NCBI GenBank assembly: GCA_963805985.1
Contig: CAWDWG010000009.1
Span: forward strand, 620,001-684,000
Source of the DNA: Bog-257 sp963805985
GTDB taxonomy: Bacteria; Acidobacteriota; Terriglobia; Terriglobales; Acidobacteriaceae
Length of the DNA: 64,000 nt
Direction of reading: 5' to 3'
Positions 1-8,012 of the stretch are shown piece by piece. Each line of letters starts with the position of its first letter. The first letter of the stretch is position 1. The notes under the pieces are model-generated. The model was not told where the DNA came from and did not search any database. It worked only from the letters and a program-made list of their open reading frames with translations. A program made the position numbers and the translations under genes.

Positions 1-890
1 TGGTCATGCGCCCGGCCGCCGTGTCGTCCTGGAAGTTCATCAGCTCGGCGACTTCGGCGCGCTCCTCCGGCTGCATCTCGGTGAGGATCTCTTCCGAAGT
101 GTCGGGGTGCATGTCGGAGAGCACATCGGCGGCGGCGTCGGGATCCATCTCCTCAACAATGTCGGCAGCGCGGTCGGAGTCGAGCGAGCTCAAGATCGAA
201 ACCTGCATCTTGGGATCGATTTCTTCCAAGGTCTCGGCGGCCACTCCTTCGTCGAGCGTCTCGAACACCGCCTCGCGCTCGGCCGGCGCCAGGTCTTCCA
301 CGATGTCGGCGATATCGGCGGGATGCAGCTTGGCCAGGCGTTCCAGCGAGATCTTCAGCTTGATGCGGCGGGCAGGGTCGATCTCGATCAGGTCGACGAA
401 CTCCCACGGAATCAGCCGCGGAGGAATTTTTTCCAGCAGCGGCTTGAGCGCTCCACCGGGAATTACGCCCTTCAACAGCCGACGCATCGCGCCTCGTGCT
501 CCCACATCGACCGCGCCGATCTTGAGGAGGATGTGGCCGTTGCTGCTCTCCTCGTGAATGTCGACGTCGTTCACCCGCACAACCTTGCGGCCGTGGATGT
601 CGATGATCTGCTGGTCGAGCAGATCGCGCTCCAGCAGCAGCAGGCCTTCGGGGCCGCTGAAGGGGCTCCAGTTGGACGCAGCGGTCGACACGCGCAGGCT
701 ATTGTCGATCAGGCTGATGGCGTTGGCCGGAACCAGGCGGTCACCCTGCCGGGTGCGGATGACGAAGCCTGAGACCTGGGCGGAATTCTCTCCCGGACTG
801 AGCGCCACCTCGCGCACCTTGCCTACACGCGAGCCGCTGTTGTCCACGACCGGCGCGCCGATGAGCTCCGAAAGTGCGAGCGAAGGCATA
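1..890 (-). CDS. MgtE N-terminal-domain protein with PRC-barrel-like N-terminus (partial, C-terminus off window)
   Basis: The frame opens at an ATG at 890 on the minus strand and runs off the left edge, giving about 296 residues without a stop. The first ~130 residues (beginning MPSLALSELIGAPVVD) look like a PRC-barrel-type module. From about residue 170 the protein has the helical repeats of the MgtE intracellular N domain, with phrases such as LAKLHPADIADIVEDL, VLSDMHPDTSEEIL and MQPEERAEVAELM. In MgtE transporters this domain gates Mg2+ transport together with CBS domains. Whether CBS and membrane parts follow cannot be seen, so it may be a transporter or a soluble regulator. No strong ribosome-binding site precedes the ATG. 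Confidence 0.8.
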
Positions 891-1317
891 TGAAATCACT
901 ATATTCGATGCGTGCGAAATTTCGCGGAAGAAATGGCGTGGGATGGCGGCGCGGTTCGCATTTGGGCGGAAGAGGGATGCACGGGTGCTCCAGTCCTGTC
1001 TTCCGACTTTGGAGACAGGGTGGGTGCCCACAACCGACCGCGCTTGATGAATTCTGGATGCACGGGTGCCCCGTTCAAGCGAAGTTGAGCGGATCTTTTT
1101 CTTCCTCCCGCTCCGATCTCCGGTCACAGTACCTGAGTGTGTCCGACAGCCGCCCGGCCTTCAAACAAGAAAAGGGGAACAGGAAGCGCTGTCGCCGCTC
1201 GGCATCCCCCGCGTCTCAACCCCGCATCTAACCTGTTGCCCCGTCTATTATCCTTGGCCTGCACTTTTGCCGGCCGCGTTGTGCCAGGCGGGAGCTTCTA
1301 GCTGAGGTCAAGTTCTG
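891..1317. other. Intergenic region between divergent genes
   Basis: No gene is supported here. The 14-mer GGATGCACGGGTGC occurs twice, near 975 and 1056, and a small hairpin (CCTGTCT/AGACAGG) lies at 995-1019. These resemble the dispersed GGGTGCCCC-type repeats seen again near 22.27 kb and 38.85 kb. The promoters of both flanking genes must lie here, but I could not place them confidently. Confidence 0.5.
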
Positions 1318-2277
1318 ATGCCCCGATTCGTAACCGATGTGGAAGAAATCCGGCGGAGCGCCGCCCGGAAGATCGAGGACGGCGCCGTTACCAGCACCTA
1401 TGAAGGCGACGTCGAACACACGATCGACATTCTGAACGACGCGCTGGCGACCGAGATCGTCTGCGTGCTGCGTTATATGCACCACTACTTCATGGCAACC
1501 GGCGTTCACGGCATGGCGGTGCGCGACGAGTTCAAGGAGCACGCCGACGCCGAGCGCGAGCACGCCGACAAGATTGCCGACCGCATCCAGCAGCTGGGCG
1601 GCAAGCCCGATTTCAACCCGGCGTCGCTGGTCGAGCGCTCCGCGTCGCAATATGCCGAAGGCCTGACGCTGGCCGACATGATCAAGGAAGACCTGATCGC
1701 CGAGCGCATCGTGATCGAGGTGTATCAGCAGATGATCCGGCACTTCGCCGATCACGATCCCACCACCCGGATAATGATCGAAGGCATTCTGCGCGACGAA
1801 GAAGAACACGCCAGCGACCTGTCGGACCTGCTGTTCATCATCGATCCGCGCAGCGGTAAGACCGAGGGCGAAGATCCGGGCACCCATCCGCTGGACATGC
1901 ATCATGACGAGCAATCGCGGCAGCAGAGCGTCACCAAGTGGAAGGCGAGCGCCAGCGGCGGCAGCGGCACCGGCGATAAGCCGAAGGGTCGCGCGAACGG
2001 CGGCAGTGGGGCTGGCAGTGCCGGCGAAGCTCCCGGAGAAGAGAGCAATCGCACCAAACAGCTGACCCGCCGCGAATTGGACGTTCCGGCGACGCCGCGT
2101 CTGGACGGCGGCGAGAAGCAACCGCAGCAACCATCGCTGGGCGGACAGCGTAATCGCGAAGGAGTTGGCAACCTGGTGAGCGGCGACAAGACGCTGCTGG
2201 ATCGCCCGGCGCGCGCGGGGGCAGGCAGTGGCAAGCGTCCCGGGAAAGCGAACGACAAGAAGAACAAGAGGAGATGA
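1318..2277 (+). CDS. Ferritin-like (bacterioferritin-type) protein with long low-complexity tail
   Basis: Residues ~25-175 form a ferritin-like four-helix bundle with the expected carboxylate/His motifs: ATEIVCVLRYMHHY in helix A, EHADAEREHADKIADRI in helix B, EDLIAERIVIEVY in helix C and RDEEEHASDLSDLL in helix D. Such proteins bind a di-iron centre and serve in iron storage or peroxide detoxification in the cytoplasm. Normal bacterioferritins are about 155-180 residues; this one has 319. The extra ~140 residues are Gly/Ser/Lys/Arg-rich with no recognisable fold and a basic end (KANDKKNKRR). The tail could bind DNA or a surface, which is inference. It is monocistronic and convergent with the aldolase gene. 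Confidence 0.85.
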   Translation: MPRFVTDVEEIRRSAARKIEDGAVTSTYEGDVEHTIDILNDALATEIVCVLRYMHHYFMATGVHGMAVRDEFKEHADAEREHADKIADRIQQLGGKPDFNPASLVERSASQYAEGLTLADMIKEDLIAERIVIEVYQQMIRHFADHDPTTRIMIEGILRDEEEHASDLSDLLFIIDPRSGKTEGEDPGTHPLDMHHDEQSRQQSVTKWKASASGGSGTGDKPKGRANGGSGAGSAGEAPGEESNRTKQLTRRELDVPATPRLDGGEKQPQQPSLGGQRNREGVGNLVSGDKTLLDRPARAGAGSGKRPGKANDKKNKRR

Positions 2278-2283
2278 GAGAGA

Positions 2284-2408
2284 GGGCTAGGGGTTAGGGG
2301 CCAGGGATTAGGGATGTGATTCGCAGAACGGAGCCTCTACAGAGACGCGATCGATGCCTGGTTGAACACGCGCTCGCCCTAGCCCCTGGCCTCTAACCCC
2401 TGATCCCT
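2284..2408. repeat. Inverted pair of G-rich arms (G-quadruplex-prone) between convergent genes
   Basis: The left arm (2284-2313) carries four G-runs on the plus strand: GGGG-TTA-GGGG-CCA-GGG-ATTA-GGG. The right arm (2377-2408) is its imperfect reverse complement and carries the same kind of G-runs on the minus strand. The arms could pair as a long stem. The pair sits exactly between the converging ferritin and aldolase genes, so a bidirectional termination role is plausible. Confidence 0.6.
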
Positions 2409-3488
2409 TCAGTTTCTTATGTTCTCCAGCAATTGCTCCACTTCCGCCTTCTTGTCGGAGGTGAGCGGCAGCAGCGGCAGGCGAACCGATCCGCCGAAGT
2501 AGCCGTTGTAATCCATAGCGTACTTCACCCCGGCAATGCTCAGGCCGCCGACGATGCGCTCGGCGGCTTTGGCGATCCGCTCCTGCTTCTCGCGAGCGAG
2601 TGCCGCGTCGCCATCTTTCCACGCGGCGTAGATCTCGTAGCAAGCGGTCGGAGCGCAATCGGCGAAGGCGAGAATCGCACCGACAGCTCCCGCGTCGAGC
2701 GACGGCTGCAGCTTGTGCGCCGCGCCAACGAGGACCTGGAACCCAACTTCCTTCTGCCGCGTCTTCAGCTTGCCGACGACCGACACCGCCGCGGACGACG
2801 GCTTCGGCGCCGCTGTTCCGGTGAGTGCGCCCACGCTGACCAGCGCTCCGCCATCTGCGTCGGCGGGAGCGACGGCCGCTTGCAACATGCGTCCCGTCGC
2901 CGCCGCAAACGTCTCGGTCACGGTTGCAGCGCGCTTGATGTTTCGCGTGCCCTCCACCATCTTCTGCACCTTCTCAATCGAGCCCGACGATTCCTTGATG
3001 CCGATGAGATTGGGATGCTCGGCGAGCGCGATGACCAGGTCGGCGGGAATGTCGTAACCGGTCGCCTGCGGGAAGTTGTAGATAATCACCGGCAGTGGCG
3101 AGCGGTCGCACACGAAGCGATAGAACGCCAGCATGTTCGCCGCCTGCGCCATCTGGCCCTTGTAGTAATGCGGCGTGCGCACCATGGCGACATCGTAGCC
3201 GAGCTGCGCAGCGTATTCGGTCAGCCGCAGCGTCTCAATCGCCGACTCGATTCCCGTGCCCGCGATCAGCACCTTGTCGTTCGAAGCGGCTTCGCGCGCG
3301 GCCTTAAGCACATCGCGGCGCTCGTCGTCGCTCAGCAGAATGGCTTCACCGGTCGACCCTTGCACCACGATGCCGGCAATCGGCCCGCGCGAATACTGCT
3401 CCACGTTCTGCTCCAGCTTGCGGAAGTAAACCGAGCCATCGGGATAAAACGGCGTGGTGATGGGAGGAAAGATGCCATGTAAGAGCAT
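2409..3488 (-). CDS. Dihydrodipicolinate synthase / 4-hydroxy-2-oxoglutarate aldolase family protein
   Basis: This is a class I aldolase of the DapA/NAL family, expected to form or cleave 2-oxo acids through a Schiff base. The GxTGE phosphate/carboxylate motif is at residues 44-48 (GSTGE), the general-acid Tyr at 137 (IIYNFP) and the Schiff-base Lys at 165 (GIKESSG). The protein is 359 residues against the usual ~295; the excess is an Ala/Gly/Pro-rich insertion at about residues 187-245, between strands of the barrel. It stands alone rather than beside lysine genes, so a 4-hydroxy-2-oxoglutarate or other oxo-acid substrate is as likely as dihydrodipicolinate. The start is the only ATG near a TATAAT box. 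Confidence 0.85.
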   Translation of the reverse strand: MLLHGIFPPITTPFYPDGSVYFRKLEQNVEQYSRGPIAGIVVQGSTGEAILLSDDERRDVLKAAREAASNDKVLIAGTGIESAIETLRLTEYAAQLGYDVAMVRTPHYYKGQMAQAANMLAFYRFVCDRSPLPVIIYNFPQATGYDIPADLVIALAEHPNLIGIKESSGSIEKVQKMVEGTRNIKRAATVTETFAAATGRMLQAAVAPADADGGALVSVGALTGTAAPKPSSAAVSVVGKLKTRQKEVGFQVLVGAAHKLQPSLDAGAVGAILAFADCAPTACYEIYAAWKDGDAALAREKQERIAKAAERIVGGLSIAGVKYAMDYNGYFGGSVRLPLLPLTSDKKAEVEQLLENIRN

Positions 3489-3494
3489 AAGCAG

Positions 3495-3500
3495 ATTATA
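3495..3500 (-). promoter_or_regulatory. Probable -10 box (TATAAT) of the DapA-family gene
   Basis: A perfect TATAAT on the minus strand ends 6 bases before the ATG at 3488. Transcription would then start at or next to the start codon, giving a leaderless or nearly leaderless mRNA. No Shine-Dalgarno sequence is visible and no good -35 box was found, so confidence is moderate. Confidence 0.4.
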
Positions 3501-3606
3501 GGCGGAGGAAAACGGTTAGGGCGGTTTCAGAATTACCGACGCCAGACTGGGCGGGGCCCGACTTCGCAGGCTGTTAAAGAGTCTGTCCTCTGGCGCTTTG
3601 TAACAG

Positions 3607-3666
3607 GGCACGACTTCAGTCGTGCCGATAGACACCTATTACTTTCCTGAGTCGGCTTCAGCCGAC
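3607..3666. repeat. Two small palindromic repeats
   Basis: GGCACGACTTCAGTCGTGCC (3607-3626) and GTCGGCTTCAGCCGAC (3651-3666) are near-perfect hairpins with a TTCA loop. A similar hairpin (CACGACT-TCC-AGTCGTG) lies at about 31889. They resemble REP-type units and lie immediately left of a MITE copy. Confidence 0.6.
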
Positions 3667-3677
3667 GACACGGGGCG

Positions 3678-3846
3678 TGTCTGTGTGAGAACCCTACCGC
3701 CGCTACGCGGCTCGGGAGAATTTCCCACCGTACCCAGGACTCCGCTTCGCTACGTCCTGGGCTAAGTTATGGCCGCGCCTCCGGCGCTCGATTTCCAGCA
3801 GTCCGCGCTGCATTGCCGCAATCGAAGGGAAGCTCTCACGCCGATA
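3678..3846 (+). mobile_element. MITE-like 168-bp element, copy D (decayed)
   Basis: Starts with TGTCTGTGTGAGAACC and ends with CTCACGCCGATA, matching the terminal inverted repeats of the copy at 14931. The length is 169 bp. It keeps the internal CCCAGGAC/GTCCTGGG hairpin. No target duplication is visible. Its right end has been drawn into a 55-bp tandem repeat that continues to the adjacent gene. Confidence 0.65.
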
Positions 3847-3979
3847 CTTAGGTTCTCTACCCCACCGGAGCCGGAATCAAAGGGAAGCTCGCACGCAGAT
3901 ACTTAGGTTCTCTACCGCACCGGAGCCGGAATCGAAGGGAAGTTCTCAAGCAGATATTTACGTTCTCTACCGCGCCGGA
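3821..3979. repeat. 55-bp tandem repeat, three units, overlapping a gene end
   Basis: Units lie at 3821-3875, 3876-3930 and 3931-3979 (last one shorter). Each carries GATACTTA or GATATTTA followed by TTCTCTACC. The third unit includes the stop codon of the SAM hydroxide adenosyltransferase gene. The array is therefore a duplication spanning the MITE right end and the 3' end of the gene. Confidence 0.8.
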
Positions 3980-4779
3980 TTCACTACCACCCCGATCGGC
4001 GTGCCCACGTCTGCCACCAGCTTCTCCGCCGCTGACGCCTGTTTCGCCGCGATCTCCAGGTACCCGGAGCTTCCCACAATCGCGAAGAACTCGCCCTCAG
4101 CGCCATCGGAGTACGAATGACAAACCCGCGTGATCGTCTGTCCCGCGATCAGGATGTTGACCTCCGGAACATTGCCGCCGAACAACGCAGGCGCGTCGAC
4201 TTCGCTGATGTTGGTGATCAGGTTGCCGAACTTGTCGACTTTGAGCACTGCGCCACGCAGGCTGTTCTCGCCTACGTGCTCAACCTTGGGCAGAGGCAGG
4301 CGAACGTAGTCGCTGATCTCGGGACCGAACTCGGCCGCTGCGACACCTTTGCTCAACCAGCCCGCAATCGGCGCGAAGATGTCGCGGCCGTGAAAGGTCT
4401 GGCTGACCGGCTGCAGGAAGTAGCGCTCGGCGGTGACGTGCCGGACGACAAACTTCGGCTCGCGCGCTTCGACCATCGAGAGCACGCCGTTGTCGGGAGC
4501 GACGAACACGTGGTTCTCGGTTTCAACGATGATTGGCCGCCGCTGGCTGCCAACGCCGGGATCGACGATGACGACATGCACGCTTCGGGCAGGGAAGAAG
4601 CGGTAGGATTGCGCGATCGTCCACGCGCCATCCATCAGGTCGTACGACGCGACCGCATGGCAGATGTCGACGACGGTCGTCTCAGGATGAATGTTGAGCA
4701 CTACGCCGTGCATGATGCCAACGAAAGCGTCGCTCAGTCCGAAGTCGGTAGTGAAGGTGACGATGCGGCTCTCAGCCAT
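3967..4779 (-). CDS. SAM hydroxide adenosyltransferase (DUF62 / SAM hydrolase family)
   Basis: The 270-residue protein matches the fluorinase/chlorinase-like SAM_adeno_trans family, most of which hydrolyse S-adenosylmethionine to adenosine and methionine using water. Family motifs are in order: TTDFGLSDAF near residue 9, VDPGVGSQRR near 74 (with the Asp and Arg of the usual Asp-Arg-His water-activating set), APDNGVL near 93, and TFHGRDIFAP near 127 (the His). The C-terminal beta domain has DKFGNLITNI and the SSGYLEIA loop. True halogenases are far rarer than hydrolases, so I favour the hydrolase. A weak GAGAG precedes the ATG. The 3' end overlaps a tandem repeat. Confidence 0.9.
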   Translation of the reverse strand: MAESRIVTFTTDFGLSDAFVGIMHGVVLNIHPETTVVDICHAVASYDLMDGAWTIAQSYRFFPARSVHVVIVDPGVGSQRRPIIVETENHVFVAPDNGVLSMVEAREPKFVVRHVTAERYFLQPVSQTFHGRDIFAPIAGWLSKGVAAAEFGPEISDYVRLPLPKVEHVGENSLRGAVLKVDKFGNLITNISEVDAPALFGGNVPEVNILIAGQTITRVCHSYSDGAEGEFFAIVGSSGYLEIAAKQASAAEKLVADVGTPIGVVVNPAR

Positions 4780-4916
4780 CTCTCAGAAACTAGCCGCGAG
4801 GATCGCGAGAGTCAAGCTAGGCGGGCAGTAGCCCGCTGCGGCGTTTGTAATTCCGAGCCTAGCGAAGCGAGTCGAAGAACTGGTTGTCATCGAAGAGTGT
4901 GGCGGCGCCGGCACAC

Positions 4917-4960
4917 CGCAGATCCCTCCGGTCGGACTGAAGTCCTCGGTCGGGATGACA
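4917..4960. repeat. REP-type 44-bp repeat, copy 1
   Basis: Begins CCGCAGATCCCTCCGG and ends GTCGGGATGACA, with a palindromic middle. The same unit occurs at 7871-7915 and, split by a MITE, at 14905-15122. A related shorter core is tandemly repeated near 13.4 kb. Confidence 0.75.
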
Positions 4961-5023
4961 GTGCAATAGGTGGCAACTGGTTAATGGCGACTGCCTGCAC
5001 TGGCAACTGGCCACTCGACCGCC

Positions 5024-5932
5024 TTACCGGATCTCCACGTCCCCGGAGCTGGTCGAGACTTCTACGGTCGGTCCGCCGCCGCGTACCGTGCCCTTCAGTT
5101 GGCGCGGGCTCATCGAACCCTGCACCGTAATCGGCAGGTCGGAATGAATCGAGCCTGAGCTGGTGTGCAGGTCGAGATCGAAGCCGCCGCTTGAGGCCAT
5201 CGCCATGCGAATGTTTCCCGAGCCGCTGTGCAACTGCCACGGTCCGCTGACGCTGCCATCGGCTTCGATGTCGCCGCTGCCGGTCTGGCCTTTCATCCCG
5301 CCCTTGATGCCGCGGATGCGAATGGTTCCCGACCCGGTGTGCGCGTCAACGTCACCCGATCCGGTCAGCGTAGCTTCGATATCGCCGCTGCCGGTCTGCG
5401 CATCAAAGGGCGAGCCGACGTTCTCCGCGCGAATGTTGCCGCTGCCGGTGTGAACCTGCTGCTGCCCGCCGATGTCGCGCAGGCGAATGTCGCCCGAGCC
5501 GGTCTGCGCCTTCACGCCTTGAGCGACGCCGCTGACATCGACGTTACCCGATCCGCTATGCGCTTCGACCGCGGTCGTCGAGGGAACGGTGATCTCGTAG
5601 TCGATGGCGACGTGACGCTTCACGTCCTCAGGAAGGTTGTAGCCGATGCGAATGCTGCTGCCGCTCTGCTCGATGGGCGGATTCGATTCTACCTTTTGGA
5701 TTGCGCTGTCATTGCTGGTGAACCAGTTGTTGCTGAGGTGAATGGTGCCGTGCACGATCACCTGGTTCGAGGAGCCGCTCTTGACCGTGACGTCGCCCGA
5801 GCCGGTGGTTACGTCAAGGCTGATCGAGCCGGATACCGAGAGCGTGCGATCGAAGTGGCCTTCGTCGCGCGCGTGGGCCAGCAGAGGAAGCAAACAGAGA
5901 GACAAGAGGAATACAGTGGAGCGTTTCGTCAT
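5024..5932 (-). CDS. DUF4097-type secreted beta-repeat protein
   Basis: A clear signal peptide (MTKRSTVFLLSLCLLPLLAHA) directs export. The mature part is a repetitive right-handed beta structure built from short units such as TGSGDIRL, TGSGNIRA, TGSGDIEA, SGSGNIRM and TSSGDVEI, as in the DUF4097 / putative auto-transporter adhesin head (DUF2807-like) families. The function of these families is unknown; an envelope or surface role is inferred. The ATG at 5932 has a good ribosome-binding site (GGAGGACGTC before ATG). It is 302 residues and ends at 5024, 245 bp from the next gene, so it is probably monocistronic. Confidence 0.8.
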   Translation of the reverse strand: MTKRSTVFLLSLCLLPLLAHARDEGHFDRTLSVSGSISLDVTTGSGDVTVKSGSSNQVIVHGTIHLSNNWFTSNDSAIQKVESNPPIEQSGSSIRIGYNLPEDVKRHVAIDYEITVPSTTAVEAHSGSGNVDVSGVAQGVKAQTGSGDIRLRDIGGQQQVHTGSGNIRAENVGSPFDAQTGSGDIEATLTGSGDVDAHTGSGTIRIRGIKGGMKGQTGSGDIEADGSVSGPWQLHSGSGNIRMAMASSGGFDLDLHTSSGSIHSDLPITVQGSMSPRQLKGTVRGGGPTVEVSTSSGDVEIR

Positions 5933-5945
5933 GACGTCCTCCGGA

Positions 5946-6176
5946 GACTTCAGAATGAGAGAGAGGCCTGTCGTCCCTACGGGACTCGGTTCATTTTTTC
6001 CGGCTACCCAGGACTGCGTCCTGGGCTAAGCTGACCCCGCGCCTGCCGGCGCTCGATCTCCGCGAATCCTACTTGCTGCCGGTAAACAGCATGAGTCGCT
6101 GAACCTGTGTTGAGCTATGCCGTCCCTACAGGACTACAACTCCCTTTGTATGCCCACCCCGCCCTGAAGGGCGGGG
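5946..6176. repeat. Degenerate MITE remnant (copy E) and GC hairpin
   Basis: From about 5946 to 6060 the sequence keeps the CTGTCGTCCCTACGGGAC segment and the CCCAGGAC/GTCCTGGG hairpin of the MITE family, but the ends are lost. A separate perfect hairpin, CCCCGCCC-TGAA-GGGCGGGG, lies at 6157-6176. No gene is supported between 5933 and 6382. Confidence 0.55.
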
Positions 6177-6382
6177 CTATCATCTTTCGCGCCGGCGGCG
6201 CTTGTTTCGACGAGACTAAAGCGGTTCTACCGAAGTTGAGGTTCGATTGCGCTGTTCGATCGCGCCCGACTACCGAACGCGACGCTTCAGAGCGCTCGGC
6301 TGCGGAAGACGAGGCTTCCACTAGCGCTCGAACGACAATTCATAGCGCTCGAACGAGAATCCCGAGAAAGCCTGCGGCTCAA

Positions 6383-7591
6383 CTACTGCTGCAGCACCAC
6401 CTGATCGCCTTGTTTCAGCCCGGACACAACCTCGGTCTTCACCCCATTCGAGATTCCAATGTTGACGGCGATCTTCTTCATCCCGTCCTTGCCGTGTGGG
6501 TCGGGAATGTCGACCGACGCCTTCTTGTCCTTGTCGTACATGATGGCGCCTTCCGGAATCATCAGCACATTGTGATGTTCGTCAAGGATGATCTCGGCGT
6601 TGGCGGTCATCTCCGCCTTCAACTCGCCGCCGGGATTGTTGATCGAGACGCGCACCTCGAAGGTGGTCACGTTATCCTTCTCGACGCCCATCGGCGAAAT
6701 CTTGGTGACGTGTCCGGTGAAGGTCTTGTCCTTGAAGGTCTCCACGCGAATGCGCGCCGGCTGGCCAAGATAGACCTTGCCGATATCGCTCTCGTCGACC
6801 TTGCCTTTGACATAGACTTGGCTGGTGTCCCCGAGCGTCATCACCAGCGTTGCGCCCGAGCCCAGCACCAGAATCGAGCTCACCGCATCGCCCACTTCCA
6901 CGTCGCGCGACAGCACTATGCCATCGATGGGCGCCGTGATTGTCGTATAGCTCAGCTGCTCTTCAAACTGCTTCAGGCTGGCCTGGTCCTTCTCGACTTC
7001 GGCTTGCGCCTGCGAAACCTTCGCCTTGTTAACGCTCAGCTGCGCCCGCGCCACGTCGCGCTTGTTTACGGCCATGATGTAGCTGCGCTGCGCGTCGTCC
7101 AGCGTCGACTGCGAAACCACGCCGTCCTTCGACATCTCCTGCGCGCGCTGATAGGCGCGCTGCAAGGTTGGAATGTCCACGCCTTCGGCGTCTACCTCGG
7201 CACGCTTCTCGTCCGCCTTAGCGCTCAGCAGGTTGGCCTGGGACGACAGCAACTGGGCCCGCGCCGAACTTACCTGCGCCTCGATCTCAATGCGATCCAG
7301 CTCAGCCAGCACCTGGCCCTGCTTCACGTGATCACCATAGTCCACGTAAAGCTTCTTCACGATGCCGCTGGCCTTGGACTTGATCTCGACCTTGGTGATG
7401 GGCGTGATCTTGCCGGTCGCGACAACGTTCTTCGTGAGATCGCCGCGCTCGACTTTCGCCAGCTTGGTCGGATCGATCTTGGTGCCGCCTCGCGTCGCCG
7501 CTACCGCTACGATAACCAGCGCCACCACGGCGACCGAAACCACGGTCACCACCAGCCAGCGCTTCTTCTTATGATTCTTTCCGTTCGCCAC
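6383..7591 (-). CDS. Membrane fusion protein (HlyD / MacA-like periplasmic adaptor)
   Basis: The 402-residue protein has a single N-terminal membrane anchor (residues ~12-33), a biotinyl-lipoyl half (KSKASGIVKKLYVDYGDHVKQGQVLAELD), a long alpha-helical hairpin (~100-210) rich in Ala/Gln/Lys, the second lipoyl half (YTTITAPIDGIVLSRDVEVGDAV), then beta-barrel and membrane-proximal domains. Such adaptors link an inner-membrane ABC or RND transporter to an outer-membrane channel. The MacA-like layout suggests an ABC partner, but none is adjacent. The start is GTG at 7591 with GGAGGGAGCA upstream. The C-terminus QGDQVVLQQ is the normal family end. Confidence 0.85.
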   Translation of the reverse strand: MANGKNHKKKRWLVVTVVSVAVVALVIVAVAATRGGTKIDPTKLAKVERGDLTKNVVATGKITPITKVEIKSKASGIVKKLYVDYGDHVKQGQVLAELDRIEIEAQVSSARAQLLSSQANLLSAKADEKRAEVDAEGVDIPTLQRAYQRAQEMSKDGVVSQSTLDDAQRSYIMAVNKRDVARAQLSVNKAKVSQAQAEVEKDQASLKQFEEQLSYTTITAPIDGIVLSRDVEVGDAVSSILVLGSGATLVMTLGDTSQVYVKGKVDESDIGKVYLGQPARIRVETFKDKTFTGHVTKISPMGVEKDNVTTFEVRVSINNPGGELKAEMTANAEIILDEHHNVLMIPEGAIMYDKDKKASVDIPDPHGKDGMKKIAVNIGISNGVKTEVVSGLKQGDQVVLQQ

Positions 7592-7759
7592 TGCTCCCTC
7601 CGCAACCGGAGCCTTACAGGTTGTAATACGTGAATGAGTAAGAGTTTGTTCCGTTGATGATGGAGCAGACGCAGTGCTCCCGAAGGAGCAAGCTCCATCT
7701 TTAAGTATTAGACCAATCGTGTAAGCGAATCGATAGCAGAATGGACGATTGCGGACAGT

Positions 7760-7776
7760 TGTTCCGACATGGAACA
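7760..7776. promoter_or_regulatory. Operator-like inverted repeat
   Basis: TGTTCC-GACAT-GGAACA is a perfect 6-bp inverted repeat with a 5-bp spacer, about 170 bp upstream of the membrane fusion gene. It has the size of a dimeric repressor site, but no regulator gene is next to it. Confidence 0.3.
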
Positions 7777-7870
7777 GTTTTGTGCCGCCGGTTAAAGCCA
7801 GATCGGAAAAGGAAGCGAACGACTTGGACGCTGGCGTGAAGAGAGTGTGCCTCCGCTTCCGCGGCTCGAA

Positions 7871-7915
7871 CCGCAGATCCCTCGGTCGGACCTGAAGTCC
7901 TCGGTCGGGATGACA
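7871..7915. repeat. REP-type 44-bp repeat, copy 2
   Basis: Same unit as at 4917, beginning CCGCAGATCCCTCGG and ending CGGTCGGGATGACA, with one extra base in the centre. It lies in the 418-bp gap 7592-8009, which holds no gene. Confidence 0.75.
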
Positions 7916-7949
7916 AAAAAGAGAGAGGCCGGGAACGCTGGCCTGAAGG

Positions 7950-8012
7950 CCAGCACTACCCGAACTATCACCAGCACTACCCGAACTATTACCGGCACTA
8001 CTCGAACTATTA
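7950..8012. repeat. 21-bp tandem repeat, three units, overlapping a stop codon
   Basis: Three 21-bp units (7950-7970, 7971-7991, 7992-8012) share CACTACCCGAACTAT or a close variant. The third ends on the TAA stop of the phosphatase gene that ends at 8010. As at 3.9 kb, the array duplicates the very end of a gene. Confidence 0.85.

Noticed and set aside
107..893. Plus-strand open frames over the MgtE-N gene
   Set aside because: They are antisense shadows of a GC-rich gene. The minus-strand frame has clear MgtE-N repeats and an uninterrupted course to the window edge.
3821..3979. A CRISPR array
   Set aside because: There are only three head-to-tail units with no unique spacers, and no cas genes are in the window.
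3967..4779. A fluorinase or chlorinase for halogenated natural products
   Set aside because: The family motifs are those of the common SAM hydroxide adenosyltransferases, and no halometabolite genes lie beside it.
6107..7633. A 508-residue plus-strand gene
   Set aside because: It is antisense to a well-supported membrane fusion protein and has no domain character.
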